In this document: piece by piece, positions 49,971 to 59,919 of the stretch
Numbering within the stretch: position 1 is the first letter of the stretch
How the letters are laid out: each line of letters opens with the position of its first letter
Assembly: GCF_000739875.1 (NCBI RefSeq)
Contig: NZ_BBJR01000022.1
Location: forward strand, 62,001 to 126,000
Source: Comamonas aquatica NBRC 14918
GTDB taxonomy: Bacteria > Pseudomonadota > Gammaproteobacteria > Burkholderiales > Burkholderiaceae_C
Length of the DNA stretch: 64,000 bases
Reading direction: 5' to 3'
Position numbers and translations under genes: made by a program
The notes under the pieces: generated by a model
Database searches by the model: none
What the model saw: the letters and a program-made list of their open reading frames with translations, nothing else
What the model was told of the DNA's origin: nothing

Positions 49971-52562
49971 TTAGGCGTTCACGCCCTTGGCCACTTCAGC
50001 GTACTCTTCGATCTGGTCGAAGTTCATGTAGCGGTAGACCGATGCCTTGTCGGCATCGATCACGCCCATTTCCTTCAGGTACTCGTCCTTGGAAGGCAGG
50101 TAACCCAGGCGCGAAGCAATCGCGGACAGCTCGGCCGAGCCCAGGAACACGTTGGTGTTCTTGCCCAGACGGTTGGGGAAGTTGCGGGTGGACGTGGAGA
50201 TCACGGTCGCACCTTCGCGCACTTGCGCCTGGTTGCCCATGCACAGCGAGCAGCCGGGCATTTCGGTGCGCGCACCGGCGGTGCCGAACGCGGCGTAGTG
50301 ACCTTCCTTGATCAGCTCGCTCTGGTCCATCTTGGTGGGCGGTGCCACCCACAGCTTGACGGGGATGTCGCGCTGGCCGCCCAGCAACTTGGCCGCTGCG
50401 CGGAAGTGACCGATGTTGGTCATGCACGAACCGATGAAGGCTTCATCGATCTTGGTGCCGGCCACTTCGGACAGGAACTTGGCGTCATCGGGATCGTTGG
50501 GGCAGCAGACGATGGGTTCCTTGATGTCGGCCAGATCGATCTCGATCACGGCGGCGTACTCGGCGTCCTTGTCGGCTTCCAGCAGGTCGGGCTTGGCCAG
50601 CCAGGCTTCGACCTTCTCGATGCGGCGCTGCAGGGTCTTGGCGTCCTGGTAACCGTCGGCGATCATGTTCTTCATCAGAACGATGTTCGAGGTCAGGTAT
50701 TCCTTGATCGGCTCGGGATTCAGCTTGATCGTGCAACCGGCGGCGGAACGCTCGGCCGACGCGTCGGACAGCTCGAACGCCTGCTCCACCTTCAGGTCGG
50801 GCAGACCTTCGATTTCCAGGATCTTGCCGGAGAAGATGTTCTTCTTGCCGGCCTTGGCCACGGTCAGCAGACCGGCCTTGATGGCGTACAGCGGGATCGC
50901 ATGCACCAGGTCACGCAGGGTCACGCCAGGTTGCATGGTGCCCTTGAAGCGCACCAGCACGGATTCGGGCATGTCCAGGGGCATCACGCCCGTGGCGGCA
51001 CCGAAGGCCACCAGACCGGAGCCGGCGGGGAAGGAAATGCCGATGGGGAAGCGGGTGTGCGAGTCACCACCGGTGCCGACGGTGTCGGGCAGCAGCAGGC
51101 GGTTGAGCCAGCTGTGGATCACGCCGTCGCCAGGACGCAGGGCCACGCCACCGCGGTTGGAGATGAAAGCAGGCAGTTCGCGGTGGGTCTTCACGTCCAC
51201 GGGCTTGGGGTAGGCAGCCGTGTGGCAGAAGGACTGCATCACCAGGTCGGCCGAGAAGCCCAGGCAGGCCAGGTCCTTCAGCTCGTCGCGGGTCATGGGG
51301 CCGGTGGTGTCTTGCGAACCCACGGTGGTCATGCGGGGCTCGCAGTAGGTACCGGGGCGCACGCCCTGGCCTTCGGGCAGGCCGACGGCACGGCCGACCA
51401 TCTTCTGCGCCAGGGTGAAGCCGGCGTTGGACGCGGCCGGTGCCGAGGGCAGACGGAACGCGGTCGAGGCAGGCAGACCCAGGAATTCACGGGCCTTGGC
51501 GGTCAGCGAACGGCCGATGATCAGGTTGATACGGCCACCGGCTTGCACTTCGTCCAGCAGCACGTCGCTCTTCAAGGCGAACTCGGCAACGGTTTCACCG
51601 TTCTTGAGCAGCTTGCCGTCGTAGGGCAGCACGTCGATGACGTCGCCCATTTCCAGCTTGGACACGTCGACCTCGATCGGCAGCGAGCCCGAGTCTTCCT
51701 GGGTGTTGAAGAAGATGGGGGCGATCTTGCCGCCCAGGGTCACGCCACCAAAGCGCTTGTTGGGCACAAAGGGGATGTCCTGGCCGGTGGCCCAGATCAC
51801 GGAATTGGTCGCCGACTTGCGCGAAGAACCGGTACCCACCACGTCACCCACGTAGGCCACGAGGTGGCCCTTCTTCTTCAGGTCTTCGATGAACTGCATG
51901 GGACCACGCTTGCCGTCTTCCTCGGGCTTGAAGGCCGCGTCGGGACGGGTGTTCTTCAGCATGGCGAGGTAGTGCAGCGGGATGTCGGGACGGCTCCAGG
52001 CATCGGGCGCGGGCGACAGGTCGTCGGTGTTGGTTTCGCCGGGCACCTTGAACACGGTGACGGTGATCTTTTCCTGGACCTTGGGACGCGAAGTGAACCA
52101 CTCGGCATCGGCCCAGCTCTGCATCACTTCCTTGGCCTTGGCGTTGCCGGCCTTGGCCTTGGTGGCGACGTCGTTGAAGAAGTCGAACATCAGCAGCGTC
52201 TTCTTCAACGCATCGGCGGCCACGCCCGCCACTTCGGCGTCGTCCAGCAGCTCGATCAGGGGGTGCACGTTGTAGCCGCCCACCATGGTGCCCAGCAGCT
52301 CGGTGGCCTTGGCCTTGGAGATCAGGCCCACCTTCAGGTCACCGTGGGCCACGGCGGCCAGGAAAGACGCCTTGACCTTGGCGGCATCGTCCACGCCGGG
52401 TGGCACGCGGTGGGTCAGCAGGTCCAGCAGGAAGGCATCTTCGCCCGCAGGAGGGTTCTTGATCAGTTCGATCAGTTCAGCCACTTGCTTGGCATCGAGG
52501 GGCAGCGGAGGAATGCCCAGTGCGGCGCGCTCGGCCACATGGTCACGGTAGGCTTTCAACAT
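49971..52562 (-). CDS. acnB: Aconitate hydratase B
   Basis: 863 residues, the usual AcnB length. It interconverts citrate and isocitrate. The [4Fe-4S] cysteines are visible in [10 protein letters not shown] and [13 protein letters not shown], and [13 protein letters not shown] is the family's hallmark. GGAGAGA precedes the ATG. It is the last gene of a minus-strand series beginning with mdh. Confidence 0.97.
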   Translation of the reverse strand: MLKAYRDHVAERAALGIPPLPLDAKQVAELIELIKNPPAGEDAFLLDLLTHRVPPGVDDAAKVKASFLAAVAHGDLKVGLISKAKATELLGTMVGGYNVHPLIELLDDAEVAGVAADALKKTLLMFDFFNDVATKAKAGNAKAKEVMQSWADAEWFTSRPKVQEKITVTVFKVPGETNTDDLSPAPDAWSRPDIPLHYLAMLKNTRPDAAFKPEEDGKRGPMQFIEDLKKKGHLVAYVGDVVGTGSSRKSATNSVIWATGQDIPFVPNKRFGGVTLGGKIAPIFFNTQEDSGSLPIEVDVSKLEMGDVIDVLPYDGKLLKNGETVAEFALKSDVLLDEVQAGGRINLIIGRSLTAKAREFLGLPASTAFRLPSAPAASNAGFTLAQKMVGRAVGLPEGQGVRPGTYCEPRMTTVGSQDTTGPMTRDELKDLACLGFSADLVMQSFCHTAAYPKPVDVKTHRELPAFISNRGGVALRPGDGVIHSWLNRLLLPDTVGTGGDSHTRFPIGISFPAGSGLVAFGAATGVMPLDMPESVLVRFKGTMQPGVTLRDLVHAIPLYAIKAGLLTVAKAGKKNIFSGKILEIEGLPDLKVEQAFELSDASAERSAAGCTIKLNPEPIKEYLTSNIVLMKNMIADGYQDAKTLQRRIEKVEAWLAKPDLLEADKDAEYAAVIEIDLADIKEPIVCCPNDPDDAKFLSEVAGTKIDEAFIGSCMTNIGHFRAAAKLLGGQRDIPVKLWVAPPTKMDQSELIKEGHYAAFGTAGARTEMPGCSLCMGNQAQVREGATVISTSTRNFPNRLGKNTNVFLGSAELSAIASRLGYLPSKDEYLKEMGVIDADKASVYRYMNFDQIEEYAEVAKGVNA

Positions 52563-52629
52563 GGTTCTCTCTCCATTGGTTTTCTAAGAGTAGGGCAGCG
52601 TTTGACAGCGCTTTGGTCCTGGCAAGGGA

Positions 52630-53199
52630 TTACTTGCTCGGTGCGTCCAGCAGGCTGGGGGGCGGGCTCTTCTTGATGGCCTCGGCCACCTGAAGCTGTT
52701 CGGGGCTCATGCATTCGTCCGCCAGCCGCTGGCCGGCCTTTTGGTTCATGAGCATGGATTTGTTCGCGATCTGCAGCCACACGGCGCCGGCCTTCTGGTC
52801 TTCCAGACGCACCACGCCGGTGCTGGTCCCCACGGGGGACATGTGGAAGTTGAAACCCTTGCCGCTGACCATGAAGTGGCCAGGGTTCTGGGCGTCCTTG
52901 GACACATTCACGTGCTGGCCCAGCTCACAGGCAATGTTGCCGGTGTGCACGCGGTCGGCCAGTGCCAGCTCGTCGGCATTGAGTGCACGGGGCGCCAGCA
53001 CCGCCGCCGAGGCGGCTGCGGCGGCCGCCCCTGCCCCGGCGACCTTGCGCGCGGTGGAGGGTGGCGTGGTTTTCTTCACGGCCGCGGTCTTCTTGACCGG
53101 GGTGGTGGCCTTGGCCGATTTCTGCGCCGCCGTGTCGGGGGTGGCAGCCATCGCCAGTGCGGGAGCGATCAGCACAATGGAGGCAATCAAATGTTTCAT
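52630..53199 (-). CDS. Secreted protein with Lys/Thr/Ala-rich linker, unknown
   Basis: 189 residues. A signal peptide ends near LAMA (residue 18). A low-complexity KTTPVKKTAAVKKTTPPSTA linker leads to an alanine-rich stretch. The folded part, from about 80, has two cysteines (IACELGQ and ADECMSP), probably a disulfide. The arrangement recalls MliC-type lysozyme inhibitors only faintly. AGGAG precedes the ATG. It lies between the CitE-like gene and acnB, so it may ride in the TCA transcript. Confidence 0.75.
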   Translation of the reverse strand: MKHLIASIVLIAPALAMAATPDTAAQKSAKATTPVKKTAAVKKTTPPSTARKVAGAGAAAAAASAAVLAPRALNADELALADRVHTGNIACELGQHVNVSKDAQNPGHFMVSGKGFNFHMSPVGTSTGVVRLEDQKAGAVWLQIANKSMLMNQKAGQRLADECMSPEQLQVAEAIKKSPPPSLLDAPSK

Positions 53200-53249
53200 G
53201 CGGACTCCTGCAATTCCAAAAAATAGGTTCGTTGAACACCAAGGCATGC

Positions 53250-54257
53250 TCATGCTGCCTCTGTAACGAACCATTGTCGCGCTTCTTGCGGCAGCGGCAT
53301 GGCGGTGCGGTGTGCACGCTCCAGCAACTGCCAGTAATAACGGTAACTTGCACGGTCGTGCAAGACGCCCTCGTGGCTGATCGGCGCCCAGTGCTGGGCG
53401 GCGGCGGCCACCAGGATGGTGGAGGCTTCCTGCACCTGGGCCATGGCCGGGGCGAAAGCCGCCAGAATCGGACGGATCTGCGCCGGATGGATGCTCCACA
53501 TGCGGGTGTAGCCCAGGCTCTGGCTGGCCTGCGTGGCGGCGGCCTGCAAAGCGGCCGTGTCCTTGAATTCGGTCACCACGCAGTGCGAGGGCACTTTGCC
53601 AAAGGCATGGCAGGCCGCGGCGATTTCCAGCTTGGCCCGCACGACCAGCGGGTGCTCGAACTGGCCGCGCACCCCCATGGCACTGGCAGGGATGGCGCCA
53701 CCGTGCGCGGAGACAAAATCCATCAGGCCGAAAGAGATGCTCTGCACCGCCGGATGGGCAGCGATCTCGAAAGCACGGTGCACGGCTGCGGGCGATTCAA
53801 TCAAAACATGGAGCGGCACACGCACGCCTGTCGCGCGTTGCAGGGCTTTTTCAGCCTTGAGCACGTCCTCCACGCTCTCCACCTTGGGCAGCATGATGTG
53901 GCACAGGTGGGCCCCAGCCTCGCCGGCGATGATGTCCATGTCCTGCACAAAGGCCGGGTGGTCCACCGCATGCACCCGGGCAGCCACCCGGGCGCCAGCC
54001 ACCGCCCCGCGCGCCAGTTGAGCAACCAACTGGGCGTGTGCCTGCTCCTGCCCCACCGATGCGCCGTCCTCGCAATCCAGCGTCACATCAAAGACGCAGG
54101 TGCCGAACTCCTGCAGCATCTGGGCCTGCAGCTGCAGGCTTTTGCGCATGCGCTCTTCCACCCCGCTGTAGTGGTCGCACACCGGCAGGTGCAAGGCGCC
54201 GGCCGCCTGGGCGTCCAGCAGCACCTCGGCAGGATGGGCGGTGGTAGTGGTGGTCAT
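53250..54257 (-). CDS. HpcH/HpaI aldolase / citrate lyase beta-like protein
   Basis: 335 residues, TIM-barrel CoA-ester lyase family. LDCEDGASVGQEQAHAQL, LPKVESVEDVLKAEKAL and LIESPAAVHRA mark the metal and substrate loops. Relatives cleave malyl-CoA, citramalyl-CoA or citryl-CoA. No citrate lyase alpha or gamma subunit is present, so it is not the classical enzyme. It lies between tam and acnB, overlapping tam by four bases. It may act on a TCA-derived CoA ester. Confidence 0.85.
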   Translation of the reverse strand: MTTTTTAHPAEVLLDAQAAGALHLPVCDHYSGVEERMRKSLQLQAQMLQEFGTCVFDVTLDCEDGASVGQEQAHAQLVAQLARGAVAGARVAARVHAVDHPAFVQDMDIIAGEAGAHLCHIMLPKVESVEDVLKAEKALQRATGVRVPLHVLIESPAAVHRAFEIAAHPAVQSISFGLMDFVSAHGGAIPASAMGVRGQFEHPLVVRAKLEIAAACHAFGKVPSHCVVTEFKDTAALQAAATQASQSLGYTRMWSIHPAQIRPILAAFAPAMAQVQEASTILVAAAAQHWAPISHEGVLHDRASYRYYWQLLERAHRTAMPLPQEARQWFVTEAA

Positions 54258-55054
54258 GCGCTACGCTGGGCAACCAGGAAAAGACGGGGGAAAGCCAGCA
54301 AACGCTGGCCGTCGGCACGTGCGGGATAGGCGGCATCCACACGGTGTTCATAGGCCTGCACGAAGTCGGCCTGCAATCCAGCAGGCAAGCCTTCGACAAA
54401 TGGTTTCAGACCGGTGCTGCGCAACCATTGCACGATGGCGGCAGGCGATGCCATGGGGTGCTGGTAGATGGTGTGCCACACATCCACCGCGGCCGACTGC
54501 ACCCCAGGGGCGGCCAGCAAATCGTAGTAAGTCCCGATCGGGAGAATCTCAGTGCGCAAACGTTCGACCTGCCCGATGTGGCTGGCGAACTGCGGCAGCT
54601 GTGCGATTTCGCGCATCAGTCGGTGCGAGGGCTGCTGGTGGTTGTCGGGCATCTGGATGGCCAGGACACCACCTGGCGCCAGCAGCGACAGCAACCGGGG
54701 GATCAGCACCTCATGGGCAGACACCCATTGCAGCGAAGCGTTGGCAAAAATCAGGTCCGGAGCCGGCGTGCCTGCCTGAGGAGCCCAGGTGGCGATGTCA
54801 CCCAGCTCGAACCGGACCTGCGGCAGTTGTTGCCGGGCCGTGGCCAGCATAGCCGGGGAATTGTCCACACCCAGCACCTGGGCATGGACAAAGCGCTGCG
54901 CCAGCAGCTCGGTGGAATTGCCGGGGCCACAGCCCAGGTCCACCACGTGGCGAACCTGGGCAGGGTCAAGCGGCACCCGCGCCAGCAACTCAGCCGCAGG
55001 GCGCGTGCGCTCCGAGGCGAAGCGCAGGTAGAGCGCGGGGTTCCAGTCGAGCAT
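54254..55054 (-). CDS. tam: Trans-aconitate 2-methyltransferase
   Basis: 266 residues. SAM motif VVDLGCGPGNSTELLAQRF at about residue 38, then VLGVDNSP and IFANASLQWVSAH, typical of Tam. It starts with MLDWNPALYLRFASERTRPA as expected. The enzyme methylates trans-aconitate, a toxic by-product of aconitase. Its place 11 bases after mdh and three genes before acnB fits this role well. Confidence 0.92.
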   Translation of the reverse strand: MLDWNPALYLRFASERTRPAAELLARVPLDPAQVRHVVDLGCGPGNSTELLAQRFVHAQVLGVDNSPAMLATARQQLPQVRFELGDIATWAPQAGTPAPDLIFANASLQWVSAHEVLIPRLLSLLAPGGVLAIQMPDNHQQPSHRLMREIAQLPQFASHIGQVERLRTEILPIGTYYDLLAAPGVQSAAVDVWHTIYQHPMASPAAIVQWLRSTGLKPFVEGLPAGLQADFVQAYEHRVDAAYPARADGQRLLAFPRLFLVAQRSA

Positions 55055-55065
55055 AGGCCAGCGGA

Positions 55066-56052
55066 TTACAGCAGGTGCTTGACGCCGTCCTGCTCGCCCT
55101 GCAGTTCAGCCAGGGTCTTGTTGATGCACTCTTGCGAGAAGGCATCGATGGCCAGGCCTTCGACAATCTTGTACTCGCCATTTTCAGTGGTCACAGGGAA
55201 GCCGAATACGATGCCGGCAGGAATGCCGTATTCGCCGTTGGAGGGCACACCCATCGTCACCCACTCACCGTTCGAGCCCAGCGCCCAGTCGCGCATGTGG
55301 TCGATGGCAGCGTTGGCAGCCGAAGCAGCCGAAGACAGGCCACGGGCGTTGATGATGGCAGCGCCGCGCTTGCCCACGGTGGGCAGGAACACGTTGGCGT
55401 TCCAGTCCTGGTCGTTGATGGTGTCCTTGACGGACTTGCCATCCACGGTGGCGAAGCGGTAGTCGGCGTACATGGTGGGCGAGTGGTTGCCCCACACGGT
55501 CAGTTTCTTGATGTCGCCCACCTTGAAACCGGCCTTGGCAGCCAGTTGGGAAGCCGCGCGGTTGTGGTCCAGGCGCAGCATGGCGGTGAAGTTCTTCGCT
55601 GGCAGATCGGGTGCCGACTTCATGGCGATGTAGGCGTTGGTGTTGGCGGGGTTACCGACCACCAGCACCTTGACGTTGCGCGAAGCCACGGCGTTCAGGG
55701 CCTTGCCTTGGGCGGTGAAGATCTGGGCGTTGGCAGCCAGCAGATCGGCGCGCTCCATGCCGGGGCCGCGGGGGCGAGCACCCACCAGCAGGGCATAGTC
55801 GGTATCCTTGAAGGCTTGCAGGGGGTCGCTGTGTGCTTCAATACCAGCCAGCAGCGGGAAGGCGCAGTCTTCCAGCTCCATGATCACGCCCTTCAGTGCG
55901 TTCTGTGCCTTCTCGTCAGGAATTTCGAGCAGTTGCAGAATAACGGGCTGATCCTTGCCCAGCATTTCGCCGGATGCGATACGGAACAACAGGGCGTAAC
56001 CAATTTGACCTGCGGCGCCGGTGACGGCAACACGAACGGGCTTCTTGCTCAT
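55066..56052 (-). CDS. mdh: Malate dehydrogenase
   Basis: 328 residues, NAD-dependent, of the cytosolic-type [20 protein letters not shown] binds [16 protein letters not shown] and [11 protein letters not shown] hold the catalytic residues. The start [16 protein letters not shown] was chosen over an in-frame upstream start. Its promoter lies in the spacer with the divergent gntR gene that carries the TCTTATATAAGA palindrome. Confidence 0.96.
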   Translation of the reverse strand: MSKKPVRVAVTGAAGQIGYALLFRIASGEMLGKDQPVILQLLEIPDEKAQNALKGVIMELEDCAFPLLAGIEAHSDPLQAFKDTDYALLVGARPRGPGMERADLLAANAQIFTAQGKALNAVASRNVKVLVVGNPANTNAYIAMKSAPDLPAKNFTAMLRLDHNRAASQLAAKAGFKVGDIKKLTVWGNHSPTMYADYRFATVDGKSVKDTINDQDWNANVFLPTVGKRGAAIINARGLSSAASAANAAIDHMRDWALGSNGEWVTMGVPSNGEYGIPAGIVFGFPVTTENGEYKIVEGLAIDAFSQECINKTLAELQGEQDGVKHLL

Positions 56053-56184
56053 GGTGAAAACTCCAGATTTCGGAAATAAACAGTTGTCGGCGCACCGTCG
56101 CTCCAGCATCTGTCACCAGTAGCCCGTGCTCCGTAAACAGTCGGCAAGTGTACCCCTGATTTGGTCGCCCGGTCAATTTGTCTT

Positions 56185-56202
56185 ATGTCTTATATAAGAT
56201 AT
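56185..56202. promoter_or_regulatory. Palindromic operator in the mdh/gntR divergent spacer
   Basis: TCTTATATAAGA (56188-56199) is a perfect 12-bp palindrome, extended by AT on each side with one mismatch pair. It lies between the divergent mdh and gntR genes, about 80 bases from the gntR start. GntR/HutC-type regulators bind such sites; autoregulation and control of mdh are likely. I find no second copy before sdhC or acnB. Confidence 0.65.
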
Positions 56203-56277
56203 GATCACCCCTCAAGCCAGCGACCTCTCGGCAGTCCAGAATTCGCATCCGGAGGCTCTGACCTTCCAACCACCAAT

Positions 56278-57072
56278 ATGTCCTCTTCGCAATCTTTTTC
56301 TGCTGACAGTGCTCCCGGGCCCACTGCGAATACAGCCCCCCCACTGACCCCAGCCTTCAGCCCGCTGTACCAGCAGATCAAAGGCCTGATTCTGCAAAGC
56401 CTGCAAGCCGGCGAATGGCGCCCCGGAGAACTCATCCCCAGCGAGATGGAGTTGGCGGCACGCTTCAAGGTCAGCCAGGGCACGGTGCGCAAAGCGATCG
56501 ACGAGCTGGCTGCAGAAAACCTGGTCATGCGCCGACAGGGCAAAGGCACTTTCGTGGCCACCCACTCGGCCCAACAGGTGCAATACCGCTTTCTGAAGCT
56601 GCACCCGGACGTAGGCAACCTGGAGGGCGAAGGCCGCGCCCAGCGCACGATCCTGGAGTGCAAACGCGTACGTGCCCCCGCAGAAATTGCCCGCCTGCTG
56701 GCATTGCGCAGCGGCGACACCGTGGTGCAGGTGCGCCGCATCCTGGCATTCAGCGGTATCCCGACCATTTTGGAAGACATTTGGTTACCCGGCCATCCCT
56801 TCAAAGGACTGACTGCCGAACAGATGGCCAACTACCAAGGCCCCACCTACGCGATGTTCGAAGGTGATTTCGGGGTGCGCATGGTGCGCGCCGACGAGAA
56901 GCTGCGTGCGGTCCTGCCCGATGAGGCCCAAGCACAGTTGCTACAGGTTCCCGCCAGCACCCCGCTGCTCAGCGTGGAGCGGATTGCATACACCTACAAC
57001 GACATCCCCATGGAGTTACGACGCGGTATCTACAGAACAGACACACACCACTACAAGAATGCCCTGAGCTGA
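56278..57072 (+). CDS. GntR-family regulator with UTRA domain
   Basis: 264 residues. The winged helix-turn-helix covers about 30-95 (SPLYQQIKGLILQSLQAGEW, ARFKVSQGTVRKAIDELA). A HutC-type UTRA ligand domain follows (LEDIWLPGHPFKGL, MELRRGIYRTDTHHY). It is encoded directly upstream of sdhC and divergent from mdh, so it is probably a regulator of the TCA block; the ligand is likely a TCA intermediate but cannot be read from sequence. The start is the ATG at 56278. Confidence 0.9.
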   Translation: MSSSQSFSADSAPGPTANTAPPLTPAFSPLYQQIKGLILQSLQAGEWRPGELIPSEMELAARFKVSQGTVRKAIDELAAENLVMRRQGKGTFVATHSAQQVQYRFLKLHPDVGNLEGEGRAQRTILECKRVRAPAEIARLLALRSGDTVVQVRRILAFSGIPTILEDIWLPGHPFKGLTAEQMANYQGPTYAMFEGDFGVRMVRADEKLRAVLPDEAQAQLLQVPASTPLLSVERIAYTYNDIPMELRRGIYRTDTHHYKNALS

Positions 57073-57208
57073 TTGACCACGCCTTCAGAGACAGCAACAA
57101 AAAACAATCGCGTCAGCACAGCCCGCTACCTGCGCCATTGCAATAGAATTTTGATTCTTTTGCTCCCGCGCGATTACAACGCAGTTACATCCACGAAAGT
57201 ACCCCGCC

Positions 57209-57646
57209 ATGACAGAGCTAGCAAAAAAGAAGCGGCCCGAGTTCCGCAATATCAACGTTTTTAACGACGTTCGAACCTATCGCTTACCCCCAGCAGGCAT
57301 TGTTTCGATCTTGCACCGCATCAGCGGCGTGATCATGTTCTTGCTGCTGCCGTTCATCATCTGGATGTTCGATGCCTCGCTGTCGTCCGAGTTTTCGTTC
57401 GCCAAGTTCAAGGCCGTCTTCAACGAAGGCTGCGGCTTCGTTCCCGGCTGGATCATCAAGCTGGTTGCGCTGGTCATCATCTGGGCCTACCTGCACCACC
57501 TGACAGCCGGCCTGCGCCACCTGTTTATGGACGTGAACCACAACGTGGTGAACAAAGAGTTCGGCAAGTCCTCCGCCCTCACCGTCCTGGTGATCAGCGT
57601 GGGGCTGACCGTGGTACTGGGCGCCAAGCTGTTTGGCCTGTACTGA
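57209..57646 (+). CDS. sdhC: Succinate dehydrogenase cytochrome b556 subunit
   Basis: 145 residues with three membrane helices. RPEFRNINVFNDVRTYRLPP, ILHRISGVIMF and the heme-ligand region HHLTAGLRHLFMD are typical. It anchors SdhAB to the inner membrane and carries part of the heme and quinone site. The 136-base spacer after gntR contains TAGAAT within an inverted repeat (57145-57158) that may be promoter or operator. Confidence 0.95.
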   Translation: MTELAKKKRPEFRNINVFNDVRTYRLPPAGIVSILHRISGVIMFLLLPFIIWMFDASLSSEFSFAKFKAVFNEGCGFVPGWIIKLVALVIIWAYLHHLTAGLRHLFMDVNHNVVNKEFGKSSALTVLVISVGLTVVLGAKLFGLY

Positions 57647-57679
57647 GCAACCGCACCCTCACGATAAGGAAAAGACATC

Positions 57680-58045
57680 ATGTCCGTGAATTACGGCTCC
57701 AAGCGCACCGTGGTCGGTGCCCACTACGGCATTCGTGACTGGCTGGCTCAACGTGTCACCGCCGCCCTGATGGTGCTGTTCACCATCGTGGTCCTGGCCC
57801 AACTGATCTTCGCGCAAGGCGAGATTGGCTATGAGCTGTGGGCTGGCATCTTCGCTGCCCAGTGGATGAAGTTCGTCACCTTTGGCGTGATCATTGCGCT
57901 GGTCTGGCACGTCTGGGTCGGTGTTCGTGATGTGTGGATGGACTACGTCCAATCCGTGGGCCTGCGCCTGACGCTGCAGGTGTTCACGATTGTTTGGCTG
58001 GTCGGCTGCGCCGGCTGGGCTTTCCAGGTTCTGTGGCGTCTGTGA
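57680..58045 (+). CDS. sdhD: Succinate dehydrogenase membrane anchor subunit
   Basis: 121 residues with three membrane helices. GIRDWLAQRVTAALMVLF and WHVWVGVRDVWMDYVQ are characteristic; the second contains the heme-side histidine. AAGGAAA precedes the ATG. Confidence 0.94.
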   Translation: MSVNYGSKRTVVGAHYGIRDWLAQRVTAALMVLFTIVVLAQLIFAQGEIGYELWAGIFAAQWMKFVTFGVIIALVWHVWVGVRDVWMDYVQSVGLRLTLQVFTIVWLVGCAGWAFQVLWRL

Positions 58046-58083
58046 TCGGCAACTGCCTGATCCTCCACGATTGAAGGTTAAGA

Positions 58084-59889
58084 ATGAGCTACTCCAAAGC
58101 AAATATCACCAAGCGCAAGTTCGACGTTGTCATCGTTGGCGCTGGCGGCTCCGGTCTGCGTGCCGCCCTGGAACTGTCCCGCGCCGGCCTGAGCGTGGCC
58201 TCGCTGTCCAAGGTCTTCCCCACCCGTTCGCACACCGTGGCCGCCCAGGGTGGCGTGTCCGCGTCACTGGGCAACATGTCGGAAGACAACTGGCACTACC
58301 ACTTCTACGACACCATCAAGGGCTCCGACTGGCTGGGCGACCAGGACGCGATCGAGTTCATGTGCCGTGAAGCACCCAACGTCGTGATCGAGCTCGAACA
58401 CTTCGGCATGCCGTTCGATCGCAACCCCGATGGCACCATCTACCAGCGTCCGTTTGGCGGCCACACCGCCAACTACGGCGAAAAGCCCGTGCAACGCGCC
58501 TGTGCGGCCGCTGACCGTACCGGTCACGCCATGCTGCACACGCTGTACCAGCAAAACGTCGCCTCCAAGACCAACTTCTTCGTGGAGTGGATGGCCCTGG
58601 ACCTGATCCGCAACACCCAGGGTGATGTGGTCGGCGTGACAGCCCTGGAACTGGAAACCGGCGACCTGTACGAACTGCACGCCAAGGCTGTGCTGCTGGC
58701 CACCGGCGGTGCCGGTCGCATCTTTGCTGCCTCGACCAACGCCTTCATCAACACCGGTGACGGCCTGGGCATGGCGGCGCGCGCCGGCATCCCGCTGCAA
58801 GACATGGAGTTCTGGCAGTTCCACCCCACCGGTGTGGCCGGTGCTGGCGTGCTGCTGACCGAAGGCTGCCGCGGCGAAGGCGCTATTCTTTTGAATAGCG
58901 AAGGCGAACGCTTCATGGAGCGTTACGCGCCCACGCTGAAGGACCTGGCACCCCGTGACTTCGTGTCGCGCTCCATGGACCAGGAAATCAAGGAAGGTCG
59001 CGGCTGCGGTCCCAACAAGGACTACATCCTGATGAAGCTGGACCACCTGGGCGCCGACACCATCCGCAAGCGCCTGCCTTCGGTGGAAGAAATCGGCCAC
59101 AACTTCGCCAACGTGGACATCACCAAGGAACCAATCCCTGTGGTGCCCACCATCCACTACCAGATGGGTGGCATCCCCACCAACATCAACGGCCAGGTCG
59201 TGACCTGGGACGGCCAGCAAAACCGCGTGGTGAATGGCCTGTACGCCGTGGGCGAATGCTCGTGCGTGTCGGTGCACGGCGCCAACCGCCTGGGTACGAA
59301 CTCGCTGCTGGACCTGCTGGTCTTCGGCAAGTCGGCCGGCAAGCACATCGTGCAGTTCGTCAACGGCTTCGGCGACCATGCTGCCGTGCCCGCTGACGGT
59401 TCCGACCGCACCCTGGCCCGCCTGAACCAGCTGGATGAATCCAAGGAAGGTACCTACGCCCAGAACATCGCCGGCGACATCCGCGCCGCCATGCAGCAGC
59501 ACGCTGGCGTGTTCCGCACGCAAAAGGGCATGGACGAAGGCACGGTCAAGATCAACGCCATCCGCGAACGCGTCGGCTCCGTGACCCTGAAGGACAAGTC
59601 CAAGGTCTGGAACACCGCCCGCATGGAAGCGCTGGAAGTGGACAACCTGATCGAAGTGGCCCAGGCCACCATGACCTCCGCTGCCGCCCGCAAGGAATGC
59701 CGTGGTGCCCACACCGTGTACGACTACGAACGCCCTGCGGACGACGCCGAGTGCCCACTGGGTCGTAACGACAAGGAATGGATGAAGCACACCCTGTGGG
59801 ACAGCGCCTCCAACAGCCTGTCGTACAAGCCTGTGAACCTCAAGCCCCTGACCGTGGAATCCGTGCCACCCAAGGTCCGCACGTTCTAA
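58084..59889 (+). CDS. sdhA: Succinate dehydrogenase flavoprotein subunit
   Basis: 601 residues. The FAD-binding Rossmann motif is VVIVGAGGSGLRAALELSR. SHTVAAQGGVSASLGN is the covalent FAD-histidine region, and HGANRLGTNSLLDLLVFGK lies near the active site. It oxidises succinate to fumarate. AAGG precedes the ATG at short spacing. Confidence 0.97.
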   Translation: MSYSKANITKRKFDVVIVGAGGSGLRAALELSRAGLSVASLSKVFPTRSHTVAAQGGVSASLGNMSEDNWHYHFYDTIKGSDWLGDQDAIEFMCREAPNVVIELEHFGMPFDRNPDGTIYQRPFGGHTANYGEKPVQRACAAADRTGHAMLHTLYQQNVASKTNFFVEWMALDLIRNTQGDVVGVTALELETGDLYELHAKAVLLATGGAGRIFAASTNAFINTGDGLGMAARAGIPLQDMEFWQFHPTGVAGAGVLLTEGCRGEGAILLNSEGERFMERYAPTLKDLAPRDFVSRSMDQEIKEGRGCGPNKDYILMKLDHLGADTIRKRLPSVEEIGHNFANVDITKEPIPVVPTIHYQMGGIPTNINGQVVTWDGQQNRVVNGLYAVGECSCVSVHGANRLGTNSLLDLLVFGKSAGKHIVQFVNGFGDHAAVPADGSDRTLARLNQLDESKEGTYAQNIAGDIRAAMQQHAGVFRTQKGMDEGTVKINAIRERVGSVTLKDKSKVWNTARMEALEVDNLIEVAQATMTSAAARKECRGAHTVYDYERPADDAECPLGRNDKEWMKHTLWDSASNSLSYKPVNLKPLTVESVPPKVRTF

Positions 59890-59919
59890 TCCAGCAGCAG
59901 CCCACGAAAGAAATATCAA

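Noticed and set aside
49893-52676. Long plus-strand open frame opposite acnB
   Set aside because: The translation is rich in His, Gln, Gly and Val without domains and mirrors acnB codons. It is a typical GC-rich shadow of a certain gene.
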